Assembly: GCA_028554645.1 (NCBI GenBank)
Contig: JAQOOI010000070.1
Location: 1,426,001 to 1,490,000, forward strand
Origin: Omphalotus guepiniiformis
Taxonomy: Eukaryota; Basidiomycota; Agaricomycetes; Agaricales; Omphalotaceae
Direction: 5' to 3'
DNA: 64,000 nucleotides
Below the pieces are notes generated by a model that worked only from the letters and a program-made list of their open reading frames with translations, was not told the DNA's origin and ran no database searches. The position numbers and the translations under genes are program-made. Below, piece by piece: positions 19,763 through 31,302 of this stretch (positions within the stretch are counted from its first letter, which is position 1; each line of letters begins with the position of its first letter).

Positions 19763-22016
19763 ATGCCACCGCAACGATCCTCTGGTCTTGACTTCTCTGA
19801 TGGCAGGCCCCCAAGCCAGACGACCCTGGACCAACATGTAGACGTCCAAAATGCGTATGCAAATGACAATCAACCTAGTTATTTGCGACGGAACAAGACT
19901 GAGAGGTGGAGACTTCAAGGTCTTCAGAGGTCTCTGAGTACCGGAGGGACTTCGACTGCTGTTCCATTCAAACCGAAGAATCTTCGTCAGAGAATAAATG
20001 TCTGGATGATCAACGAAGGAGGAAGACAAGTGTTCTTTGCTATTTGGGTCTTTCTGCATTTGCTGGTGCTTGCTTTTGGGTTCTTGAATTATGATCTCAA
20101 GGATAATTTGACTGGGGCGAGGGCGTCGTTTGGGATTACATATCGTATGTTCTCTTGAATGCATTCTCTTGTATTGCATCTTTCTGATTCACGTTCACCT
20201 CACCACAGCCATCGCTCGTGCAGCCGCACTTGTCCTTCACGTAGATGTTATCTTCATTCTCCTCCCTGTCTGCCGTAACTTCGTATCACTCCTTCGTCGT
20301 ACACCACTCAACACCGTCATTCCCTTTGACAAGAACATAACCCTTCATAAAGCCACAGCATGGTCTATGGTCGTCTTCACCACCATCCACATCGCAGCGC
20401 ATATGGTCAACTTTTACAGACTCGCCATGTCAGACACTTCAGCTCATACCACCGGCCAACGTGTCGTTGCGTTCCTCGCTGCAAATTTCACTACTGGTCC
20501 TGGTGTAACGGGATGGATAATGACTGCCTCCCTTGGTATTATTGTTTTCTTCGCTATGGAGAAAAGGCGTCGAGCGCACTTTGAGTGGTTTTGGTACACC
20601 CATCATTTGTTCATCGTGTATTTTATAAATTGGCAACTTCATGGCATGTTCTGCATGATCAAGCCAGATACACCACCTTATTGTTCTTTCAATTCCATTG
20701 GCGTTTTCTGGGTGAGTGAGCCCCTAGCCCCTATCTTTTTGTTCGGCAATGGATATTGAATATTTCTTTTTTTGTACTTAGCGGTATTGGCTTGTGGGGG
20801 GTGTGATATGGATTTACGAGCGTATTCTTCGTGAAGTTCGCTCTCGTCATATTACATATATCTCCAAGGTCATTCAGCACCCATCAAATGTCATGGAATT
20901 GCAGATCAAGAAGGAAAAGACTACCACTCGTGCTGGACAATACATCTTCCTCTCCTGTCCTGAGATATCCTACTTTCAGTGGCATCCGTTTACTCTTACT
21001 AGGTATGTTCTCCACCTACTAATCAGGAATAGCTATTTATTGAAGTCAAAACTTTTTAGTGCTCCGGAGGAAGATTACATCTCGGTTCATATTCGCGTCT
21101 GCGGTGACTTTACCGGAGCTCTAGCTAAAGCTGTCGGGTGCGATTTCGACTCGTTTAAGAATGATACAACGAATCCTGGTGGGGTTGTCATTGGTACCAA
21201 CACGAATCCGCCTATCAATCGTGTACTCCCTCGTGTAATGGTGGACGGACCGTTTGGTAGTGCCTCGGAAGATTTCTTGAAGTATGAAACTGTGCTTTTA
21301 GTCGGTGCTGGTATTGGTGTTACTCCTTTTGCATCGTAAGTGTTCAAGTTTAATAATTCCAAAGTGTTGACTCGGGTAATAATGTTAATGTTACCGTACC
21401 ATCTACAGCATCCTCAAAAGCATCTGGTACCGCATGAACAACTTCAACCACTCTAAACCGACTCGTCTATCGAAGGTATACTTCACCTGGGTGATTCGGG
21501 ATTACGGTACAGCCGAATGGTTCCACTCGCTCTTACATGCGATTGAAGAACAGGACACGCAGAATAGAATTGAGATTAATATTTATCTTACTGCGAAGAT
21601 TAAGGAAGATGATATGGCGAATATTATGGTGCAGGATGTTGGTGCTGAGAAGGATGCGATTACTTCGTTGAAGGCTCCTACGCATTTTGGGAGGCCGAAT
21701 TGGGATAGGGTGTTTGGGAGTATTGTGGAGAAACATCCGCAGACGGATGTTGGTGTGGTGAGTAACCCGAGGGGGTTGGTTTACCTTGTATGGGGGGATG
21801 TTGCGTGCTAACGGGCCCGGGGGTTTGTTTGTTTGTTTGTTTGTTGAATGTGTTCTTCTGTGGCCCTTCTGCGTTGTCGAGGCAGTTGCATGTTATGAGT
21901 AACAAGTATTCAAATCCCAAGAGTACGAGGTTCTTCTTCGGGAAGGGTGAGTCCTTTTTTTGTAGTGTCGGTTTGTGGCCAGCTGAATGACCCGCCTGTT
22001 TGCAGAGAACTTTTAG
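19763..22016 (+). CDS. noxA: NADPH oxidase A (NoxA), with one abnormal 3' splice site
   Basis: Superoxide-generating membrane flavocytochrome that moves electrons from cytosolic NADPH through FAD and two haems to O2. Exons read in order: INEGGRQVFFAIWVFLHLLV (TM1), IARAAALVLHVDV, CRNFVSLLRR, the haem-ligand region HKATAWSMVVFTTIHIAAH, THHLFIVYFINWQLHG, the FAD-binding HPFTLTSAPEED joined across an intron, the NADPH-binding GAGIGVTPFAS, and a C-terminus ending in the invariant KENF (last codons after an intron ending at 22005, TAG at 22014-22016). The start at 19763 gives a typical disordered N-terminus. Length is about 550 residues, normal for NoxA. In fungi it acts in hyphal differentiation and fruiting with NoxR and Rac. 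The intron starting at 21758 (GTGAGT, CTAAC branch) has no AG before the conserved FFCGPS codons at 21853, so correct expression is uncertain. Confidence 0.9.
21823..21846 (+). repeat. (GTTT)n microsatellite inside a noxA intron
   Basis: Five to six GTTT units fill the position of the pyrimidine tract and acceptor of the noxA intron that begins at 21758. Slippage here could explain why no AG is found at the expected exon boundary. Confidence 0.85.
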
Positions 22017-23023
22017 AGTATATGTATATGTTGCCGCGGCACGAAGTGTGTGTGCGAGACGCATCATTGGCGATGAGGCATTTGTACGATATCGATATAT
22101 GTTTCCTTGTATACCTATTATATTGTGTATCTTGCTGCTACCAGTTCCAGTTACATCATAACGACTCTTTGCTCTGAATAGTTGTACTACTCTACTTGTT
22201 GCTGAGTAGCTTTATTACTATTCTTCGGTTTTTCAGTACGTAGTTTGTTGACCAAATGGTGTACTGAGTAACTAGTAAACTGGTCTTGTATCGAAAGTTT
22301 TCGCATTGCAATCTAGGACTACATAGTACTAGTACTAGTAAGGAATATGGTAGAGTTTGTACAATTCGTATGTGGTGTAAGCCATCCACTCACTGCCATC
22401 ATTCTGTCAAAAACGTCTGCTTGGGCGCCGAATGACTGCAACGGTGTCACTTCTTTCTACATGATATGTATGCAAGGACCAAGACCATTTCACCGAATTT
22501 TCCGTTCAGCCCTTAGCGTATGCCGGCCTCTGGTCCTCCAAGCTTCATGGTTCGACAAGAGCTTGAACCACAAGTCACCCGCCGGCCGTCCAGAGGTCCT
22601 TCGGAGACCGACCAGTGAAGCTCTAGTACCCAGCATCGCTTGCTCCCTACCACGAAGGCATTCCCGAACGAAAAAGCCAAGAATTCACGCAATGTGTTTC
22701 GCACTAATATCAAGAACCGACTCCGAGTCGGAACTATCTCGCCACCGTTGAGTATTTCTAGCAGCTTTTTGTGGTTCTTGAGGATCTGATATAAGATTTA
22801 GAGGTAACACTGTCCGTCTGTAATCGGAAAACCGTGATCCTTTTTCGCTCGTGTAAGATTGCGAAGAGGACGCTGAATGTGTATAGGGTTTGGTAATGTT
22901 GTTTTTTCTGGATAGATCAGGGTTACATGACAGGAAGTTTTCTGCGTTGCTGGTAGTGGTAGTGACTTGGATGTTGACCTATGTTATCAGAGTCCGAGTC
23001 CCGTTAGTCAGATGAAACTGGTA
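22017..23023. other. convergent 3' intergenic region, no gene seen
   Basis: Lies between the noxA stop and the stop of the minus-strand DUF6534-type gene. A 134-codon frame at 22347-22751 has no recognisable motif and unsupported composition; I regard it as chance. Confidence 0.5.
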
Positions 23024-24721
23024 CTAGGCTATTGGCATAACCAAAAGAAGAGCTCGTACAAAGTTCATTTCTCCAAGTTCTTCGATATGACAGAAAGATA
23101 TTTCTTGGCCGTCAGAAGAAAGTATATGGTTCCAATTTGCGCGAGCGTTTAGACTGAAAAGAAGTAAGTATTTGAAGCTAGGGTATAGGCGGTGGCCCGT
23201 GGTAAACACTTACGTCGAAATTAAAGAGTTTGAGTATAGTTTACAGAGAGAAAGGTCCCATATGAATTGCCTGAGGTGAATTCTGTGGGTTAGAGTTGAA
23301 CTATAGACAGTGTTTTGACTGACAGTGTTGTACCCTGAGCTCAGACGTCAGCAAAACATCTCTTGCGTCAACGCACATGAATACGTACCAGGGAGAAGCA
23401 TGAACACCAACACATCAGTAAGGGCAGCAATGAATGTGATTCCATTCGTCTGCACTGTCACTATATCGACAGTTACTTTACGCCAAAGACGAGTCGGAAT
23501 AAGAAGTCAACTTACACATGACTATTTTGTTGAGAACACTATCTGTTGCCGCGAAATTCCCTTTGTTTCTCACCTTTCAAAGACGTTCAGATGATCGATG
23601 AGGACGCCCGAAGTCGACAGACTAACCAGATGCACCACCAACGACACTGTAATGACCATGTCACACAAAGCGGAACATATTAGCCACGTTAGTAAGGCCC
23701 ATTGGAACGTTGCGAAACTCGAAAATTCCGGGGAGAGAGACACAAATGTAGTGCTGACAGTACCGCCGACTACCTCACTACGGTAAGCACAATCGACGGA
23801 TATGCTAAGAGGAATAATTACGCACCTAGAGAACAGAATGCGAGAAAAATAATTGGGCTAGCCAATACAGTTGACCCGGTCAAACGTCGGATACGCCAAG
23901 CGAAAAAAAGTTGAACGACAGTGGATATTATTGCCTAGGGATAGACAGAGTGATTCGAATGCCCTTCTCTCTGTTGACAAGAGCTGTACATACCGTGACA
24001 ATAGGGTCTGTAAAGCAGAAAAACATGTATAAGGCAAATAATAAACCCATTCTATAGCAGAAAGATGTACCGGTACGCAATGCTGAGTGTAATACCGTCA
24101 TGTCAGTCTTAACCATAGAACGACCAGTGCTTGTTATATTGCTCACCCCACGGAGAAACTTGAAGCGCTCGGAAAGAGCCTATCTAAATATGAGCATGAG
24201 CATCAGTGAGATGTGAGTACCCCACTCACCGTTTTCTTCAATTAGTGGCTCCCAAACAATACTGATATCGAGCCCAGTGTTGATCGTTTCCAGAAGCAGA
24301 AGAAAGAGTACCTAATTTGAGTGGGTAGTCAGCTTACCGCAGATCCTTGAAGTAGCGTAACTCACCAAAGAACGAATCCAGAGCGGATCTGATCTGAAAT
24401 TGATGTTCATGATCGACCATCTATGATTTTCACAAGGACTCGAATTTACTTTTTATATGTCTGGTAGTATACATGAACCTGCCAAGTTTCAAAGTTGAGA
24501 TGACCTTGAACACAGGACTTCAACGTTTAGGCGGTTTACCTGCATCACCAGAACCTATGTTCATGTCAGCATAACTGATCATCATCTCTAGTTCACGAAT
24601 TTACCCCAAATAGTATCGCATTGAAAAACACACCGATCAACAGTGGCCCATATCTGAAAGTCGTTCAACGAGTTATAGGCAGACGGAGATGAGCTACGCA
24701 CATAGATGCTACCCCAGGCAT
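23024..24721 (-). CDS. DUF6534-type integral membrane protein, many short exons
   Basis: About ten small exons join in phase. ATG is at 24719-24721; the first exon encodes MPGVAS and joins by a short intron to IYGPLLIGVFFNAILFG (TM1). Then follow VQVHVYYQTYKK, a helix SDPLWIRSLVLFLLLETINT, DISIVWEPLIEEN, FAWRIRRLTGSTVLASPIIF, WALLTWLICSALCDMVITVS, ATDSVLNKIV with TVQTNGITFIAALTDVLVF, and the signature WDLSLCKLYSNSLISTLNAR before TAG at 23024-23026. This order is that of the large basidiomycete-specific DUF6533/DUF6534 seven-helix family. No enzymatic role is established; a receptor-like or transport function is sometimes suggested. All exon joins I tested keep the frame, so the gene appears intact. 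Confidence 0.8.
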
Positions 24722-25253
24722 TAGAAGAAAGTGAATGTGGATGAAATGTATAAAGCCTGAAACTATTTTATACACTTCATGATAAAACTTAGTCATTAAC
24801 CGCCGCGAGATACTGATGTATCTCCCGCTTTTTGCGCCTGCGGTATGTAGCATATCCCGTTTGACTGATGATCACGCAAAACTCTGGGTATATTACCATG
24901 ACGATCTTCAGCAGTTGGACGTGTATATCAGGCCACGCAAAAACCGCTGGTTTCATGAATTAGACATTTGTCAAGGCATATTCCAAGCATTTGCATGCCT
25001 GCTGCAGGATTTGAGACGGCGGCACGCTCATAGATGCAATTTAACTGTGACTTTGACTGCAGGACTTGCCAAGATGATCAAACGCACAGCGACCTGAGGG
25101 TTCGAAACGAGCAGGCTTGTTATTTCACATACCATACACTAGTAGGGCACTAGTTAGTCAGCTCTTGATCATTCGTTCTGACGGCAAACGTACAATAGTT
25201 TGTTATGTGACTTTATAAGAGCTAAACCGAGACACTGCTCTCATCAAACAATC
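24722..25253. other. promoter side of the DUF6534-type gene and 3' flank of VWA8
   Basis: A 93-codon plus-strand frame (24816-25097) is present but has no motif and sits where the promoter of the minus-strand gene is expected. No gene supported. Confidence 0.45.
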
Positions 25254-28200
25254 CTACCTATCCACCATATTTGACAGAATGCTCCTTAGAACGATGGGAA
25301 TATCCGCGGTATTGCGAACGAGGAAGCCGCTACCTGGGAGACTCTTTGTGATCCTACAGAAACTCTAGGATTAGATCCAGCCAAATCTCACGAAAGTGAC
25401 GAAATCGCTCACCAGGCCGCATCAGCTCCTTCCCCGATACATATCAAAGCAGTGTGGACTTTGGGATCCCGCCTCATCGCCTGCGATATCTCTTCTTTTG
25501 TTATTTGATACCGTCCAAAGTTAGCATCCTAAGGAACACAGCATAGTCAGAGATATGGGTCAATACTGAGTAGGTTTCCCTTACAGTGATGGTTATAACA
25601 AAATAGTCATCTGCAAGAGACGCCGTCAGTGAATAATTTTGGGTAAGGTTGAACAACGGACCTGCGTCAAATTTCGCCACTTCTTGCACGCCTTTCTCGA
25701 TAGCTTCAACTGTTCAAAATGTAGTATGAGAAAAATAACCCACAAGCCATCTTTTAATTATGATACCGACCAGTGTAATCGCCCGCGAAAGCGTATTGCG
25801 GAATCATGGACATCTTTTCAGTAACCTTCCAACGATCTTTCAGCTCTTTCGGTGGATTATCCGCTGGTACGAGAGGGATGACTGCATCATCTCCTGACTA
25901 AATTTACTTGAGCACTCGACTATTAGCGACATAATACACAATTGTGACTTACATGCCCGCACATCTAAAACATCGAAGGGTCAATATTGCCGACGGGGAG
26001 GGACGAATTACTCACATCCCACACATACTTGTCCTTTCGAGATAGCCGGTCGAACGTTTCCATGAGCATTACAGCTATCCCATCAAGACTTTTCAGTGAA
26101 TTGAATCGTAGTTGGAAACATCAGCTCACCTGTCTCCATGCTCCGTTGCAGACGCCCATCATATTGAAATCGATACCTGACGGAAGATGTATATCAGGAA
26201 TCACTCGTAGAAAGTCTTGGACAAGGAGTACATTGATGCACTTAGGTCGAAGATGAACCTTATTCTTTTAGGCCTGCAATCATTGAAATTCAGCTGAGTG
26301 CTTGACGCCGGTGATTTAAGGAAACGAACTTGATCTGAGGCCTGCCTAGCTCCGGCTTCTCCATTCCCCGCCGCTTGTACACAGTAGCTTCCCCAGTGAT
26401 GCCTTCGGTCAGACGACTATCGTCAAGCTCTCCATCAGTCTGTCTCTTGACCCACACACGCTCTTCTTCCTTAGCCGACAAATCTATGTGGTTTCTTGTT
26501 ACTCTACTCGATACTGGCAGTTGACAAAACCGCTCACTTTCTAGCAAATCATGTAGAGAAAGTACGTGCCCTTCAGTTGCTTGTAGTAGTTCGCCATAAC
26601 CTCTTGCCTCCGAAGCGCTCATGTCGAGGGCCTCTAGTCGTCGTTGCAATTCTTGGCGAGCCATTTCTCGAGCCTTCTCCTTAATGTGATCAGGTACTTG
26701 CTCTTTCAATTCATCAGACACCTGTTTCAACCGATTCTCTTCAAATCCTCAACACACTGAGGGATGGAACCAACCTGCTTGATTTTCCCTCCCTTGAATA
26801 AGCGCTTGTAACCACCTCTCCCTCCCAGACCGGCCGTATCCCGTCCTCCGACCTATCACACAATCCATAAACATAGTTACCATGACCGGAAGAAAGAAAA
26901 ACGCACGCCGCCCGCCCAAGTATTACCGCCTTCATGGTATTGATCATCATGTTTTCCCTCCTTTGGCCCCGAAAGATCCGTGTTTTTGGGTGTGTACTGC
27001 ACATCTTGAGTTTTCTTCCTGGCCTCCCTTGTAGCGTCCAAACCAACATGGGGAACTTTCAATCTGGAAACCGATCAACGTCAAAGCCAGCGCATCAGTG
27101 GCAGTACGAGTACAAACCCGTGGTGCTCTAGAACCCTTCTCAGAATATCAATTGTCTCTGGTTTATATATGTCGAAATCAAATATATTGCGAAGTGCATC
27201 GGCAAGAGAATCATTAGGATAAGCCTGCAGATGCCGGACGAGATTGATTAATTCTGCAAATTGTACCAGTCAGTATTGACCATATCAGTAGATGCCCAAA
27301 GTGAACCCATACCGCGTAAAGAATAAGGATAGTTGAGGGTGCCGTTATCATACCCAAGCCGGAGGTCATGGAAAGCCCCAACAAGCCTTAATACCATATC
27401 CTCATCCAGCTCCGGAGCGAGCTGCTGCAGAAGTTTTCGCTCCGATAGCTGGTCCGGGTTCGACACTGCATATGCACTGAAGTTCTCTCCCAGAACCTGA
27501 AGAAAATGGTTTCCCAAGAACGCTGCGAGTGTCGTTCAGAATATCGCGGCGAGACATAGAGGAAGTAGGCTTACGATAGCCAGGTCTATTTGCGAGTAGA
27601 ACAAGTCGGAAAGCAGGATGCACAACGATATCGCCATCCCTCGTCTTCTCGGCGCACACTCTGCGTCCATCAGAAAGCGTCAACTCACTTTGCCCTGCAA
27701 GACTGCGGAAGATTGCCACGACATGTTCAGGCGCCTTGTCGGCCTCGTCGATGATGATAATACGACCGTGCATGATGGCACGCAGAAGAGGTGAGTCTGC
27801 ATATTTGATCACGCCATTCTCCAGCGATGTAGTGAACATGAGCTGGTTCACGGTAGTATCCCGGTGGAGTTGAATATATTCTCGAGGACGGCCGAGAAGC
27901 TAGATAAGCTTCCAGTTAAAAATAATCAATAGAGCAAGGCGTGATAGCTATCATACCTGACATAACCTGTTTTCATTTATCGTTGTCAGCTCATGAGACT
28001 ATAGGAATACGAGAATCAAAATTGAATACTGACCGATCCACGATCTTATTCTTTCCAACGCCCTAGACAAGAGAGTCATTTAGGTGATTGAAGCAAGATC
28101 ACCAAGCATCATACCTGGTTCCCTAACAGCACCAAGTGTTCGCCTAGAATCTCCATGTCTAGTGCCAAATCTCTCATGAGGCCAGTTTGCAAACTGTTGT

Positions 28201-30963
28201 CATAGAAGTGATCCATATGAGGCACCAGCGAAGCAACACCGTCCACGTCCCTCGAGGGATCAAAACGTGAAATGACTGTCGATTTCACCTCTTTCCCAGT
28301 ACTGCTGCTGGGAGAAGGGAAAACGAGGCTGTTGGTTTCAACAAGTGGAGGAGGGTGATACTAAACAGACACTCAATCAAAGAAATTTGGAATAGACGAC
28401 TACTTGCACATAAGGAGTTTCTGCCTTGCTAATATGAGATTCTGCCAGAAGATCATTCAACGTCATCCTCTCTGTTGCTGGTAAAAACTCCGCCAAAAGT
28501 GTATTCCCTAAGATAGCGTGCAGGTTTTCTCGATCTTCCGGGAACATTGCCAATCGCTTTGCAATTCTTACTAGTGACCTCGTGCCCAATTTTCGATTTT
28601 TCTGTATATTGTCATCCGAAACATTCCGGCGGTACTTCTGTGCGAATGCGAGAAGGATGTCGACACCTGGCGCTGAACAGCCCGTAGAAAGAAGTATCTG
28701 AGACTCCTCCGAGTATTCCATAGGTTGACTCGGAATCGGGAAGAACATATTACTATGTTCATCGGAGAGCCAGTCTTTCAAAGGGAGGGACTTGGATGCC
28801 GTCGTGATAATGCGGAATGAAGAATGCGCCACGGAAAGTTCACCAGAATTGACCTGCATGATAAGCAAGAGAAAAGTGAGCACAACTCGCTCTCGTAGAT
28901 GCAAAGGATAGCGTACCTCATCTTCCGTAGCTTCCGCCACAATTCGCTTGCTAGCCCAGAGTTCAATTTCCCTGTCCTGCACGAATCTCGCTAGGGAGCC
29001 TGAGGTAGAACCTATGGTGTCTAGCCCAGCAAGATGGACCAGTTTTCCTGCCAAAGCGCCTTCAATCAAGGGGCTCGGCTCCCAAACTGTCGCACCGCCA
29101 TTCAAAATTCGCCTCCTCATAACAAGCTCCCGCCCACCGAGCTCTTTGTACATGTGAATCACTTCCAATTCATATCCCAGAAGTTGCGCAAAAACCTTCA
29201 CCAGCGTAGACGTAGATGCTGACGCCGTTGATGGAATCGCAGGAGGTATGTACGAGATATCCCATCCCACTGCATGCGCTTGCAAAAAGGCAGTGAGCAG
29301 ACCGAGAAAACGAGGTGTTACACGGAGTTGTGAATCTGCACCACTCTTGATCGGGAAGGGACGGAGAGGCCTTGGTCCACAGGGAACAACGTGCGAGATA
29401 ACAGGCACGTCCGACTGAACATTTTCGAATGTTACGCGCGCAGTCGACTGGCTTTCGCGTTCAATCGACTTGACTGTGTAACCAAATATTCCAATAGCTT
29501 CATCGCTGTCGGCCATTGATGGGCTACCCAGCTCCCCAAGTCCAGATTCCTCTACTTGCCTGCTCAGGAGCGCCCAGGCTTGGAGAGGCGAGTGAATTAA
29601 GTTAGGGTGGATGATCAACATCAAACGCGCAAGTTGACCTGGAGACAGACGAGATGGTGGTGGAAACTTTGCACAGATGCCTTTCAGCTTGAGCAGTGCA
29701 GTCTGAGGAAAAGCAGGGAGTGCGGATTTGGCCACAGCATCGATGGCATTCCGAGACTCACTCGAATATTGCGTAGTGAGGATAATGTCATGAAGATGTG
29801 TGTATATGCTGTCGTTCGTCGGTGGCAAGGAGGCTCCGAGTGCGATTAATGCGCCTACGGGGTCGACGAAACGAGCTTGGAAACGACTCCTGAAAGGAGG
29901 ATCTAAAGGATAACCTGGATATGGAGGGACAGGCGCAGCAATAGCGATAACACGGAAGTCCTTGTGCGCTGGGATGAACGTCTTTGACGTGTCTTCTAAT
30001 AAGGCATAACGGTGGGGATGTATAATATGAGTTCCGTCATCCAGATTCCTGAAGTATATCAACGCGTACACTTCAATGAGAATGAGAAAGAAGGACTTAC
30101 ATCTCTCTATTCTCTAACAGATTGTTCAAGACCTAGTGCCACTGTGAATTCAGGAGTCCAAACTTGCAGCACGAAATAGCTTCCAGACTCACGGGCATGA
30201 TACCTCTTTCAGCTTTCTCTATACCTTCTAGTATGAGCAAACGACCGTGTTTTGCCGCATTTACGGCTGGACTATCGACATAGACCAAGTTTCCTCCTTC
30301 TCTAATCTCTCTGCCCTTGATACAAAATTAGCACGACACCTCTGATGAGGACATGTAACGCTCACCTGCTTCAATTCCGTCTCACCGACGTCTCTATGCA
30401 ATGCTATATATTCATACTCAGAGTTGATCAAACTAAACACGACAGGAAATCAGTAAGGACCTCATAAGATTCAACCTAACCACACACCTCGCAAAAGTGA
30501 GTGCCAGCCGCCTAGCATAAGGACCAGGCTGTGACACCAGAAACACATCCTGCCCAAGAAGGTACTTCTGTAGCATGAAATGTAAATTATCCGCATTGAT
30601 AGGATCCCGAATATCTAGTAGATATGATCCTCTAGTGTTATCCAACTCTTCGTGATCATTCGAACCCGACCCCGACCAACGCCAGTTGGAGTTTGACGGC
30701 AACCGAGAAGGTGTCAGGGCTTCTGTGACCTCGTAGGTAATACCACCGAGCTTCAATGTTCCAATAGGTCGAGACGATGGCGCCAATTCATGCAGAAGAC
30801 GGGCTAGACGTCTTTGAGGACCCATGTTCAGTCTACCCCACGACGCGCCAGAATAGAAGGTCCGCAACAGCAAACGTTGAGAAATATGAATGCTGATAAC
30901 TTTCGCTGTTGGACGTGCCAGCAAACGCGAGACCGGGCCAATGTGTTGAGGAGCACATAACAT
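25254..30963 (-). CDS. VWA8: VWA8-like AAA+ ATPase with von Willebrand A domain, mitochondrial
   Basis: Large multi-exon gene collinear with animal VWA8. ATG 30961-30963 opens an Arg/Leu/Ser-rich, acid-poor N-terminus (residues 1 to about 50) typical of a mitochondrial presequence. The first AAA unit begins with LLGQDVFL and has a degenerate P-loop (SQPGPYARR), as remembered for VWA8. NLDDGTHIIHPHRYALL and FRVIAIAAPVPPYPGYPLDPP lie in the long exon 28377-30060. A later AAA unit has an intact P-loop GNQGVGKNK split by an intron near 28080-28125, and Walker B IIIIDEADKAPEH near 27740-27780. GNTWAGG is near 26900-26925, and YKRRGMEKPELGRPQIK precedes the VWA domain. The MIDAS motif DLSAS is intact near 26250 and VGHSGDD lies near 25890. 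The protein ends VLRSILSNMVDR, stop TAG 25254-25256. Animal VWA8 is matrix-facing and linked to mitochondrial homeostasis; its substrate is unknown. Confidence 0.88.
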
Positions 30964-31302
30964 GCATCGTTTTTGAGTAAAGATTTCCGGGTATAACTGG
31001 ATAAAGTTGCCGGCGGTGAGAAAAACCTCACATATCACCGACCCATAGCCCAGTACGGTCTCTGGTAACGTAAAGATACAAGTATTTGTAGGCCGTCAAG
31101 CTTCAAGCTCTACTTAGTCCAAGATGATATATGTGATGCAATGCGAAAAAGAGCGAAAAGATATGCGAGAAATGACTAGTAGAAGTGGGTAACGTAAACT
31201 TGCAAAGTGGATGGGGTCTGTTCTATTTCCAAAATGCAAACGAAAAAGCAAGTATGTGTGCTCCAAGAAGTCAAGAAAAACAACCACGATACTCCTCCAA
31301 AC
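30964..31302. other. short intergenic region between VWA8 start and LDB17 stop
   Basis: Both flanking genes are on the minus strand; this holds the LDB17 3' end and the VWA8 promoter. No gene seen. Confidence 0.5.

Noticed and set aside
22347..22751. 134-codon plus-strand frame after noxA
   Set aside because: No motif, no splice logic, in a convergent intergenic region; consistent with chance.
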